From positions 1 through 49,182 of the forward strand of contig UQKD01000024.1 of assembly GCA_900541585.1 (NCBI GenBank): DNA of 49,182 nt, read 5' to 3'. The DNA is from an uncultured Alistipes sp. (lineage in GTDB: Bacteria; Bacteroidota; Bacteroidia; Bacteroidales; Rikenellaceae). A program made the position numbers and the translations under genes. Under the pieces are notes generated by a model, which was given only the letters and a program-made list of their open reading frames with translations, was not told where the DNA came from and did no database searches. Positions 34,511 to 43,311 of this stretch are shown piece by piece (position 1 is the stretch's first letter; the number at the start of each line of letters is the position of its first letter).

Positions 34511-37234
34511 ATGTCGCATCGTCCGATCCGTCTGTTTCTGCTGCTTGCCATATGTATAGTGACGAGCGGCTGCCGTCATGAATCGGTCTCGGAATCCAAA
34601 CGTCACTATGTGATCGGATTCTCCCAATGCACCAATGACTTGTGGCGGCAAATCATGATGATCCAGATGCAGGCCGAAGCGGCCAAATATCCGGAATTGA
34701 GCATTGTGGTCAGCAACGCGCATAACAATACGCAGCTGCAGATCGATCAGATCCGTGAATTCATCAATGCGAAGGTAGATCTGCTCATTATCTCGCCGAA
34801 CGAATCGGAGCCGGTAACACCGATCGCTGTCGAAGCTTTCGATATGGGAATTCCGACAATCATCTGGGACCGCAAAATACATTCGGACCATTATACAACC
34901 TGCATCAGTGCGGATAATTACGATATCGGTCGGGACGTGGGACGTTACATTAACACCATATTGTCCGAAGGATCTACAATTCTCGAAATTACCGGACTGA
35001 TGAGCTCCTCACCCGCCGTGGAACGGCATAAGGGATTCCTCGCCGAAGCAAGTGAAAGCTATTCGGTACATACGATTTCCGGCGACTGGAAACCCGATGT
35101 GGCAAAAGAACGCGTGGCGGCGATGGGGCACTATGACGATATCGATCTGGTTTTTGCGCATAACGACGATATGGCACTTGCTGCCTACAATGTGATCAAT
35201 GCGACCGATTCACTTTGTGCACAGCGGATAAAATTTATCGGAATAGATGCGCTGGTCGGGGTAGATGCCGTCCTTGACGGTCGATTGCAGGCTTCGTTCC
35301 TCTATCCTACAGGCGGAGACAAGGTCATGTCGATCGCCCGTCGGATTCTGCTCGGCAAACGAGTCGAAAAGAGTTATCGGTTGCAATCGGCGCTCGTCGA
35401 TTCTCACAATGCCTACACGCTCAAAGCGCAGCAGGAACAGATAGTCAGTTATCAGGAACAGATCAACAAACAGAAAGCGACGCTCGAACAGTACGATCGA
35501 AGTGTCGACGGCCTGAAATATTCATTGTGGGCCGTTGTAATCATCGCTCTTATCGCGGGGAGTATGGGTATTTATGCCTTTCGGCTAAACGTACGTCTCC
35601 GGCGTCGCAACGAAATGCTGACCGCAAAAAATGCGGAAATCGAAATCGCTACCAGGGAATTGATGGATAAGCATGCACAGATAGAGAATGTAACGGCTCA
35701 TAAATTGCAGTTTTTTACAAATATCACCCACGAAATCCGTACGCCGCTGACACTTATCCTCAATCCGCTCGACAGTATCGTCAAACGGGAAAAAGACCCC
35801 GAAATTCAACGTAATATCTGGACGATCCAGCGTAACGCACGCCATCTGCTGAATGTCGTGAATCAGATTCTCGATTTCCGGAAGATCGAAAATAATAAAA
35901 TGATGCTTACGCTGAAACAAGTGGATATCGTACAATTTACGCAAGAGATACTCAACTATTTCGAAACCTATGCCGAAACGGAAAAGATCGTCTATAAATT
36001 CCGTACGGACACGCCGCATCAGCAGTTGTGGATCGATACCGATAAAATCGAACAGGTGTTGCTCAACCTGCTTTCCAATGCTTTCAAATATTCGCCCAAA
36101 TACGGTACGATCCTGGTGTCGGTGACAGACAACGGTCCGAGCGTGCTGATCGAAGTCGAGGATAACGGGAAAGGTATAGACAAAGAGAGCCTTCCCCGGA
36201 TTTTCGATCGTTTCTATGCGCTCAAAAACACATCGAATTACAGTACGGGGATCGGATTGCACCTGACTCGGGAATATGTCGAGCTGCATCATGGACGCAT
36301 AACAGTGGATAGTCTTCCGGGAGCCTATACCGTTTTCCGGGTCGAATTGTTCAAGGGGAAATCACACTTCGGAGAGAATGCCGCTTTTGATGAAACTCTT
36401 CCGACAAATTACCTTGCGGACGAGGCGATCGACGACAATAAGATCGATGCGCTGTTAGCCAAAAAATACGACGAAACAATCGTCATTGCCGAGGATGATC
36501 CTGAAATACTCGCCTATCTTAAGGATGAACTTTCAACAAACTTCCGCATTATTGCCGTCAATAACGGTTATGATGCCGTTAAAGCCGTGATGGACAATGA
36601 AGTATCGCTCATTCTGAGCGACGTGCTGATGCCTGCACTCAATGGATTCCAGTTGTGCAGTAACATAAAATCGAATATAGCGACCTGTCATATTCCGATC
36701 GTGCTGCTTACGGCTCTTTCAGATGACAACCAACGGATTTACGGAATTGCAGAAGGGGCCGACGAATATATTCACAAGCCGTTCAATATGCAGTATGTTC
36801 GGCTGAAGATTATTCGGAACATTGAGGAACGTAAGCGCCTTGCCAGTACGTTTGCTAAAAAATTCGGCCATCTGACGAGACATGAAACCGCAAATCTCCC
36901 TTGTGTGGATGATGTGTTCCGGGATAAGCTCTTCAATTTGATTGAGGCGCAGTATAGCGACAGCAATTTCAAAATCGAACTGATGAGCGATATGTTAGGA
37001 ATGTCGAGAATATTGCTTTACCGGAAAATCACAAGTATTTTTGGAATGTCCCCATCCGATTTATTACGCAATTTCCGGTTACAAAAGGCGATTCAGCTGT
37101 TAACAGATCAACGACGCAATGTAAGCGAGGTCGCATATATCGTAGGATTTTCTTCCCCTGCCTATTTTGCAAAATGCTTCAAAAGCGTTTACAATATGAC
37201 GCCGACAGAATATATGCATCAAACGCGAGAATAG
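34511..37234 (+). CDS. Hybrid two-component regulator with periplasmic-binding-protein sensor and AraC output
   Basis: A 907-residue one-piece two-component system. After an N-terminal signal (residues 1-21), about 33-320 is a type I periplasmic binding protein domain (YVIGFSQCTNDLWRQIMM, DLLIISPNESEPVTPIA, GIPTIIWDRKI). One TM helix lies at about 340-360, then a histidine kinase with His407 (NITHEIRTPLTL), N-box LLNLLSNAFKYS and G-box EVEDNGKGI, a receiver with Asp704 (LILSDVLMP), and an AraC DNA-binding domain to the C-terminus (EVAYIVGFSSPAYFAKCFKS). A sensor of this kind is found in the fructose-sensing regulator of the B. thetaiotaomicron fructan locus, so a monosaccharide inducer is likely. 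Its target is probably the direct-repeat operator at 22322-22359. Confidence 0.94.
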   Translation: MSHRPIRLFLLLAICIVTSGCRHESVSESKRHYVIGFSQCTNDLWRQIMMIQMQAEAAKYPELSIVVSNAHNNTQLQIDQIREFINAKVDLLIISPNESEPVTPIAVEAFDMGIPTIIWDRKIHSDHYTTCISADNYDIGRDVGRYINTILSEGSTILEITGLMSSSPAVERHKGFLAEASESYSVHTISGDWKPDVAKERVAAMGHYDDIDLVFAHNDDMALAAYNVINATDSLCAQRIKFIGIDALVGVDAVLDGRLQASFLYPTGGDKVMSIARRILLGKRVEKSYRLQSALVDSHNAYTLKAQQEQIVSYQEQINKQKATLEQYDRSVDGLKYSLWAVVIIALIAGSMGIYAFRLNVRLRRRNEMLTAKNAEIEIATRELMDKHAQIENVTAHKLQFFTNITHEIRTPLTLILNPLDSIVKREKDPEIQRNIWTIQRNARHLLNVVNQILDFRKIENNKMMLTLKQVDIVQFTQEILNYFETYAETEKIVYKFRTDTPHQQLWIDTDKIEQVLLNLLSNAFKYSPKYGTILVSVTDNGPSVLIEVEDNGKGIDKESLPRIFDRFYALKNTSNYSTGIGLHLTREYVELHHGRITVDSLPGAYTVFRVELFKGKSHFGENAAFDETLPTNYLADEAIDDNKIDALLAKKYDETIVIAEDDPEILAYLKDELSTNFRIIAVNNGYDAVKAVMDNEVSLILSDVLMPALNGFQLCSNIKSNIATCHIPIVLLTALSDDNQRIYGIAEGADEYIHKPFNMQYVRLKIIRNIEERKRLASTFAKKFGHLTRHETANLPCVDDVFRDKLFNLIEAQYSDSNFKIELMSDMLGMSRILLYRKITSIFGMSPSDLLRNFRLQKAIQLLTDQRRNVSEVAYIVGFSSPAYFAKCFKSVYNMTPTEYMHQTRE

Positions 37235-37374
37235 ATTGTGTTTTAGAAACCTATTTTAACAAGCTGTGACTTGGACTATGAAACCCTTGGGTTAGAACTT
37301 ATATCTAGATATTCAAAATGTCGATTGTTAGATAGAAATATGAATACGACTTGTTGTATAATCAAGTTGGGAAG

Positions 37375-37521
37375 ATGACGTTTTCGATATGGTTATTAGT
37401 AAATCAATTCGGGTATTTTACAATAGGACTTGGAGGAATAGTACCTATTGGGATTTTTCTGTATGTTTTCGTATCTTCGTTGTGGTTATTTGAAACAAAG
37501 AAATTCAGTGCAATCGACTGA
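37375..37521 (+). CDS. Possible small membrane protein
   Basis: A 48-residue frame with a long hydrophobic centre (FTIGLGGIVPIGIFLYVFVS) able to cross the membrane once or twice, ending LFETKKFSAID. No homologue comes to mind. It could be a real small protein, or the tail of a lost transporter. It lies in the otherwise empty AT-rich stretch 37235-37560 after the regulator, just before a strong terminator. Confidence 0.35.
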   Translation: MTFSIWLLVNQFGYFTIGLGGIVPIGIFLYVFVSSLWLFETKKFSAID

Positions 37522-37560
37522 AAAGAAACCGTTGTCTTCTCGTTACCTGTCATCTATATA

Positions 37561-37602
37561 AAAGATGTAATGACCCGATAAATCGGGTCATTACATCTTT
37601 TT
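37561..37602 (+). terminator. Strong intrinsic terminator at the end of the utilization locus
   Basis: A 19-bp perfect stem, AAAGATGTAATGACCCGAT / ATCGGGTCATTACATCTTT, with a two-base central gap and T run. It is symmetric, so it can stop transcription from both sides. It closes the locus that starts at 22416. Confidence 0.85.
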
Positions 37603-37730
37603 AATCCCGCTCCTGTCAAGGTTTCCGCAAGCGTGTAGGCTAGAACCGTAGTGTTTCGACCTTAGAAAACCATAACAAAGCCCGCCGTTGCCTCGCCTCC
37701 TTTCCGAAATACGAATATTAAGTAAAATAT

Positions 37731-37952
37731 ATGCTTTTCAAGGAGTTGAAGCGGGGCCTTATCGAAAAATTCGTCGTCTATCCTTCCAGTGTCCGCAATA
37801 TGCTTCCGGGCGGTATCGTCACTCCGGTCAAGAAACTGAAACTGATGGTCTTCGTTCTCTGTGCCTTTACGGGTTTGAGCCATGCAGACATTATGAAGCT
37901 CACCCACGCGGATATCCATACGGACGATAACGGGAATCGCGCCGTCCAATAA
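37731..37952 (+). pseudogene. Tyrosine recombinase fragment
   Basis: A 73-residue open frame whose end, VFVLCAFTGLSHADIMKLTH, is the first catalytic-domain motif of a Bacteroidetes integrase (compare CCFTGLSYADLAKL in the integrase at 19.5 kb). The H-x-x-R and Tyr motifs are absent because the frame runs into an unrelated FAD-oxidoreductase fragment. So it is a stump of an element, lying on the right side of the utilization locus. Confidence 0.65.
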
Positions 37953-38416
37953 GCGATGCTGTTTCGATTCAGAATGATATTTTACGACAGGTGGCTTATG
38001 ACGACGCTTCGGTTACGACTTCGTGGACGATCGACCTGCATTATTCCGATTTGAAGAATAGGCGTTTTATCCCGAATGATGCGTTCAAGGCGGTGTGCAA
38101 TCAAGAGGAAATAAAGCTCTATCCAATTTCCTATAGATGCTTTTCTTCACGTAATGTCCCGAACCTCTTCATGACCGACCGGAATATCAGCGTGACACAT
38201 GTTGCTTTGAAGACCGTGCGCGTGATGCGGACGACAGCGACGATGGGCGAAGCCGTCGGAATGGCCACCGCCATGTGCCGTCGGTATGAGACGCTGCCGC
38301 GTGCGGTTAGCACCACCTGTTTGCCGGAACCGAAATCGCTGGTGGAGAAAGGCTGCGGACATCGGGGCCTTCCCAATAATCAGCAGTTCAACATCGGGTG
38401 CCGAAAAAATCATTAA
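37952..38416 (+). pseudogene. FAD-dependent oxidoreductase, C-terminal fragment
   Basis: The last 150 or so residues of a Bacteroidetes secreted FAD-dependent oxidoreductase. The phrases SWTIDLHYSDLKNRRFIPND, YPISYRCFSSRNVPNLFM and RNISVTHVALKTVRVMRTTA are typical of the family C-terminus and the natural end (LPNNQQFNIGCRKNH) is kept. The N-terminal FAD-binding part is gone, cut off at the junction with the integrase stump. In other Bacteroidetes this family accompanies glycan loci, as does the GH106 fragment that follows. Confidence 0.72.
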
Positions 38417-38430
38417 AGCTGACCTGATCA

Positions 38431-39072
38431 ATGAACAGAAACCCGCTTTTGGCATTAGTTGCAGCTTTGGCGATCTTGTCGGCCCGTAACCGTATGGGAG
38501 GGAGGGGCAGAGGAACTCGAAGGCGCATGGAACTATTCTACAGGCATTGGATAGACGACAACATCTCCAAGAAGGGCATCACCAGAGACCTCGAAGCGAT
38601 GGCCAAGGCCGGCATCGATGAGACTTTCACCGGCAATGTCACCGATACGCGCCTAAATTTCGTAAGCCCGGGTGAGCAGGACCGTAAAATGGTCAACCGC
38701 GGGCAGGTATGTGACGCTCGGCGGGAGTGCGCGGAGCATGCTGTTCGGGAGGCCGAGCGATCGGGTGCCAAAATCAGGATGTTCAACTGTCCCGGCTGGA
38801 GCCCGTCGGACGGCCCTTGGGTGAAACCCGAACAGGCTATGCGCTGCCTCGCATCGACTGAATTGCGGGTCAGCGGGTCCTGCAAACTCCGAAAGCGACT
38901 CGAAGCGCCTGCCGGGTATTTTCAACAGGCTGCCGTCCATGCCCTTCCGGCTCCGGAGAGCGATTCGAACCGAGCAATGGGCAGACAATGCTCCGGGAGG
39001 GCACCAATAGCCGTTCCGAAGCTCCCTGCCGCGCAAAAAATAGCAACTTATGGGGATTGCAGGTTATGTTAG
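38431..39072 (+). pseudogene. GH106 alpha-L-rhamnosidase-like, N-terminal fragment
   Basis: A 213-residue frame that starts like a full gene, with signal-like MNRNPLLALVAALAILSARN. It then matches the N-terminal catalytic part of GH106-type rhamnosidases: HWIDDNISKKGITRDLEAMA, VREAERSGAKIRMFNCPGWS, PSDGPWVKPEQAM and APAGYFQQAAVHALPAPES. After about 38970 the match ends and the tail is unrelated, so more than three quarters of the usual protein is missing. It is inactive debris, but shows that a rhamnose-glycan gene set once stood here, next to the oxidoreductase fragment. Confidence 0.68.
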
Positions 39073-39083
39073 GCGGCCTTAAA

Positions 39084-39115
39084 TTTGCAAAATAATTAAA
39101 ATCTGCATAGATTTG
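39084..39115 (+). promoter_or_regulatory. Promoter of the TonB/protease operon
   Basis: TTTG at 39084-39087, a 20-nt spacer and TAGATTTG at 39108-39115: a full match in both elements and spacing to the Bacteroidetes promoter. The transcription start should be near 39122 with a leader of about 18 nt. A strong match suggests good basal expression without an activator. Confidence 0.78.
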
Positions 39116-39139
39116 CCGACAAACAAAGCTATCCAAACG

Positions 39140-41981
39140 ATGATACGTGCCTTCCTCCTCTTGAGCACACTGCTCCTCTTTGCCGTATATGACGTCCACG
39201 CCCAGAAAAGCAATACGCCCTTTTACTCCATTTCGGGACAGGTGGTGAATGCCGAAACGGGAGAACCCGTAGCGCTGGCCTCGTTCGTGGTCAACAATAC
39301 GATCGGCGTAGTGACCGACCAGAAGGGCGCATTCAAACTCAACAAACTCAAAGGCGGCCCCATCACCTATAATGTCTCGTTCCTCGGATACAGCCCCGTC
39401 GAGCGGAAACTGGTCCTCTCGGCAGACATCAAGGACCTCCGAATCGCCCTCACGCCGCTGAGCCTCGGACTGGAAGAGGTCGTGGTGACGGCGCAGCCCA
39501 CCGGCGCCGGCTCCACGTCGAAGATCGGCGAAGAGGCCATCCGCCACATCCAGCCCATGAGCATCGGCGACATGTTCCAGTTGCTCCCGGGCAACCTGTC
39601 GGTCAACCCCAACCTGAACGGCGTGGGCCAGGCCGCCATCCGCGAAATCGGCTCCAACGCCAACAATGCCTTGGGCGCCGCGGTGATCGTCGACGGAGCT
39701 CCGCTCTCGAACGACGGCAACCTGCAGGCCCTCTCCCCGTCGCTCGCGGGAAGCGCCTCGAACCAGTCGCAAAACGGCATGAGCGACCAGACGACGGCCG
39801 GAAAAGGCGTCGATCTACGCTCGGTATCGCCCGACAACGTGGAATCGATGGAGGTGATCCGCGGCATCCCGTCGGTCGAATACGGCAACCTGACCTCGGG
39901 GGTCGTCATCGTGAAGACCAAAACGGGCTCGACGCCCTGGGAGGCCAAATTCAAGGCCGACCCCTATTCGAAAATGGTGTACGCCGGCAAGGGATTCACG
40001 CTCAAAAACGGCAGCGCGATCAATGCTGGCATCGACTGGACGCAGTCGTTCGGCGACACGCGCAAGCGTTACCTGGGCTACGACCGCATCTCTGCGACGC
40101 TGGGTTATTCGAGGAGTTTCGACGTGGCGGGACGCCCCATGCTCCTGCGCCTCAACGGCTCGTTCTACTCGAACGTCAACAACAGCAAAACCGACCCGCA
40201 GATGCAGGTCACGAGCAGCACCTTCGAAAACAAAAACATCGGCGCACGTCTGAACGCCGAGGGCAGCTGGAAGATCAACGGAGCCGCCCTCACGGCGCTC
40301 GAATACGGCTTCATGGTATCGCAGGCCTACCAGAGTGACCGGCTGCACGAATATGTGGCTTCTGCCAGCGGCGTGATCTCCAACACGCTGAAACCAGGCG
40401 CCTATGAAGGTATCTTTCTTCCGTCGTCGTACTATTCGGACTATGAAATAGAGGGCAAGCCGTTCAGCGTTTACCTGCAAGTAAAGGCCAACAAGATTAT
40501 CCAACTCGGAGGAGGGGGGGGGGAATTTTACCAATCTCCGGGCCGGAGCAGATTGGCGGTATGACGCCAATTACGGCAGAGGGCTTCTTTACGACATAAA
40601 CAAGCCGCCGCAAAGTATTTCGAGCCAAACCTTGCGTCCCCGGTCGTTCCGGGATATTCCGGCGCTGAACAATCTCTCCTTCTTTTTCGAAGACAGGCTC
40701 AATCTCAAAATCGGGGGAACGTCGCTCGCCCTGCAGGCCGGTGTGCGCCTGACGAACATGTTCCTCGATCCGCAGGCCGGGCAGAACGACATCTTCGTCG
40801 CCGAGCCGCGTGTCAACCTCAACTATTCGCTGTACGAAGGGCCCAAGGCGGCCGTCGCCGTCACGGGCGGCTGGGGACTTTCCTACAAGATGCCCACGCT
40901 GCTCTACCTCTATCCGGACAACGCCTATTTCGACCGCGTCAGTCTGGCGAAGATTTCCAATGCCGATCCGACGAGTTCATTGGCCGTTCTGACGACCGAT
41001 GTCCTGACTGACCTGGCAAATCCCGATTTCAAACCCGCCCGCAGCCGCAAATACGAGGCCGGACTCTCGTTCCGTCTGGGACGCGTGCGCGGTATGGTGA
41101 CCTATTTCCGCGAGAAGCACACCGACGAATTCGGGTTCTCGACGACGCCTCACTACATGCACTACGAGACCTACGACGTACCGACGGAGGCCACTGATCT
41201 TCGATTCGCCGACGGCAAGGTGACCTACACCGACGCATCGGGCAGCACCGTCGATGCCAAAACGAAAAAGGAGGACTACATCGCCACCTACTACCGGCCC
41301 ACCAACAAATCGCACACCGAAAAACAGGGTGTCGAATACAGTTTCGACCTCGGAAGCTGGCGCGCCCTGTGCACTTCGCTGATCATCGACGGAGCGTGGT
41401 TTCACATCAGGCGGACTGACGAACAGGAATATTATTCGAAGATCAGCGAGAATTACGATTACATCCGCCTCATGCCGGCCGGAAGCGGCACGCTGCAAAA
41501 CCGCGTGAACACCAATTTCCGCTTCATCACCCACATCCCGCAGCTGAAACTGGTCTTCTCGACGACCATGCAGGTCGTCTGGTACGAAAGCCAGCAGAAC
41601 ATCTGGCAGGACGGCAGCGGCAACGACCGCTTCAGCCTCTCCGATGACGGAAAGTTCATGCAGGTCATGCCCGTCGGATTCTACGACAAGCAGGGCAACT
41701 ACACCCCCTGGCAGCAGGGATTCGGGGACCGTCCGGAATATTCCCAGATGGTCAACAAATCCCTCGCAGTCGCCTATGACCGGGAAACGTTCCGTCCGTG
41801 GGTGATGTTCAACTTCCGCCTGACGAAGGAGATCGGGCGTGTCGCCGAACTCTCGTTCACGGCCAACAACTTCACGCGCACCTCCCGCTGGCACTACTAC
41901 GACACCCGAACGGGTTACAAGCAGATTTACCCCGACATGTATTTCGGCGCCGAGCTGAAACTGCGTATCGGCAGCAGATAA
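39140..41981 (+). pseudogene. TonB-dependent receptor, frame broken at a poly-G tract
   Basis: A TonB-dependent outer-membrane receptor of about 946 residues if one G is removed from the run of ten at 40514-40523. Before the tract: signal peptide, a carboxypeptidase-regulatory-like domain (ISGQVVNAETGEPVALASFV), a plug with VESMEVIRGIPSVEYGNLTS, and the first barrel strands. After it, in the next frame, NFTNLRAGADWRYDANYGRG continues the barrel to the end at 41981 (AELKLRIGSR). It has no SusD partner; the next gene is a DUF4876 lipoprotein. As read, translation ends after about 475 residues and no barrel forms. The intact flanks argue for a switch or a base-call error rather than an old pseudogene. 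Confidence 0.88.
40514..40523 (+). repeat. Run of ten G in the TonB-receptor gene
   Basis: Preceded by GGAGGA and followed by AATTTT. Nine G joins the two reading frames (QLGGGGG then NFTNLRAG); ten G, as here, breaks them. It is the longest homopolymer I saw in a coding region of the window, and a possible slippage switch. Confidence 0.8.
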
Positions 41982-42021
41982 CTCGAAAAATCACCATTTG
42001 TATCATAAAAATCAAGAAACG

Positions 42022-43218
42022 ATGAAAAGGACGAACTCATTAGCAAAGGCCGGACTGCTCTTCGCAGCGGGCGCCTCCCTCCTGTTCGCAAGTTGCGACA
42101 ACGGCAAGGACGACGACGGAGGCGACAACGGATCGAAAAAACTCCAACTGACGGTCAACCTGACGGCTCCCACGGGGTATGAAGCGGCACAGCTCCCGGC
42201 CATGACCGTGACGGCCACGAATTCCGACAAGGAACTGACCTATACCGAAACCACCGCCGCCGGGGTGGCCTCCGTCACCTTCGAGGTGTCGTCGGGCCAG
42301 TACCAGATTATGGCTACCGGCAAGTACTCTCCTACGGTCACATTCACGGGTTCGGTCGCAGCCGACGTTTTCGGGGACAAAGCCGCTACGGTGTCACTGT
42401 CCGAAGTCTACGAATCCCCGTTGGTATTCAAGGAGATATACTCGACATCCAACTCGAACTACACGCTCACCGACACCTATTTCGAGATCGTCAACAACTC
42501 GAACGAGGTGCAGTATCTCGACGGACTGATCGTCGCAACGATTAATCCGCCCTATCCGGCGAACGTCAACCCGTGGGAATCGGTATATCCCCTCTATCCG
42601 GTCTATGGCGTTGCGGCGGCATTCCCCGGCACGGGCAAGGAACATCCCTTGCAGCCCGGCAAAAGCGTGGTCATAGCCAATGATGCCAAAGACTGGACAA
42701 GCAACGGGGGCACCGACCTCTCCGGTGCCGATTGGGAAGTCTATATCCAGAACGTTACGATCCCCTCTGCGGATGTAAATTATGACGCTCCGGACCTCAC
42801 GATACTTTTCAATGAAAATACTCAGCGAAACCTCAATCCGGGATACTCGAAAGGCTGTTTCCTGCTTGCCAAATTGCCCGACGGGATAACCCCCGAAGCA
42901 TACGTCAGCAACTCGGACAACTTCATGATAGAGCCCAATTCCACGAAGACCCAGCGAAATCTGATGATCCCCAGCGACTATCTGCTGGACGCCGTGGAAA
43001 TCTGGGATGCCACGGAATCGCAACAGCTCCATCTGCTGCTGTCCAAGGACGATTCGGGACAGGCCGCCGTAACCGGATTCGCAGGCAAGAGCATCCGCCG
43101 CAAGGTGACCAAAGTCGAGAACGGCCGCGCCTACTATCAGGACACCAACAACTCGACGAACGATTTCCTGACGGGCCAGCCGCTCACCCCCGGCGTACAT
43201 CCCACGAAGGCGGACTAA
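42022..43218 (+). CDS. DUF4876 lipoprotein
   Basis: A 398-residue lipoprotein (lipobox LLFASC, then an acidic DNGKDDDGG surface-export type tail). Residues 35-125 form an Ig-like domain (LQLTVNLTAPTGYEAAQLPA). The rest, with VFKEIYSTSNSNYTLTDTYF and EIVNNSNEVQYLDGLIV, is the DUF4876 region of Bacteroidetes. The function is unknown; the family is regularly found next to a TonB receptor and a DUF6850 protein, as here, so it is probably the surface partner of that receptor. The ATG at 42022 begins the signal peptide. Confidence 0.78.
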   Translation: MKRTNSLAKAGLLFAAGASLLFASCDNGKDDDGGDNGSKKLQLTVNLTAPTGYEAAQLPAMTVTATNSDKELTYTETTAAGVASVTFEVSSGQYQIMATGKYSPTVTFTGSVAADVFGDKAATVSLSEVYESPLVFKEIYSTSNSNYTLTDTYFEIVNNSNEVQYLDGLIVATINPPYPANVNPWESVYPLYPVYGVAAAFPGTGKEHPLQPGKSVVIANDAKDWTSNGGTDLSGADWEVYIQNVTIPSADVNYDAPDLTILFNENTQRNLNPGYSKGCFLLAKLPDGITPEAYVSNSDNFMIEPNSTKTQRNLMIPSDYLLDAVEIWDATESQQLHLLLSKDDSGQAAVTGFAGKSIRRKVTKVENGRAYYQDTNNSTNDFLTGQPLTPGVHPTKAD

Positions 43219-43243
43219 GACCGGCGCCCGATTCCGAGATCCC

Positions 43244-43280
43244 GACCGAAACGGTGCCGTCGAAAAGCGCCGTTTCGGTC
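43244..43280 (+). terminator. Hairpin between the DUF4876 and DUF6850 genes
   Basis: A perfect 11-bp stem, GACCGAAACGG / CCGTTTCGGTC, 25 nt after the DUF4876 stop. Only TT follows, so it may lower read-through rather than end the operon; no separate promoter is clear downstream. Confidence 0.5.
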
Positions 43281-43311
43281 TTACGACACCTCACCTAACG
43301 CATTTCTTACG

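Noticed and set aside
40569..40640. A separate small TonB-barrel gene starting at a TTG near 40632
   Set aside because: The upstream sequence in that frame (NFTNLRAGADWRYDANYG onward) continues the barrel from the poly-G tract, so it is the second half of one receptor, not a new gene.
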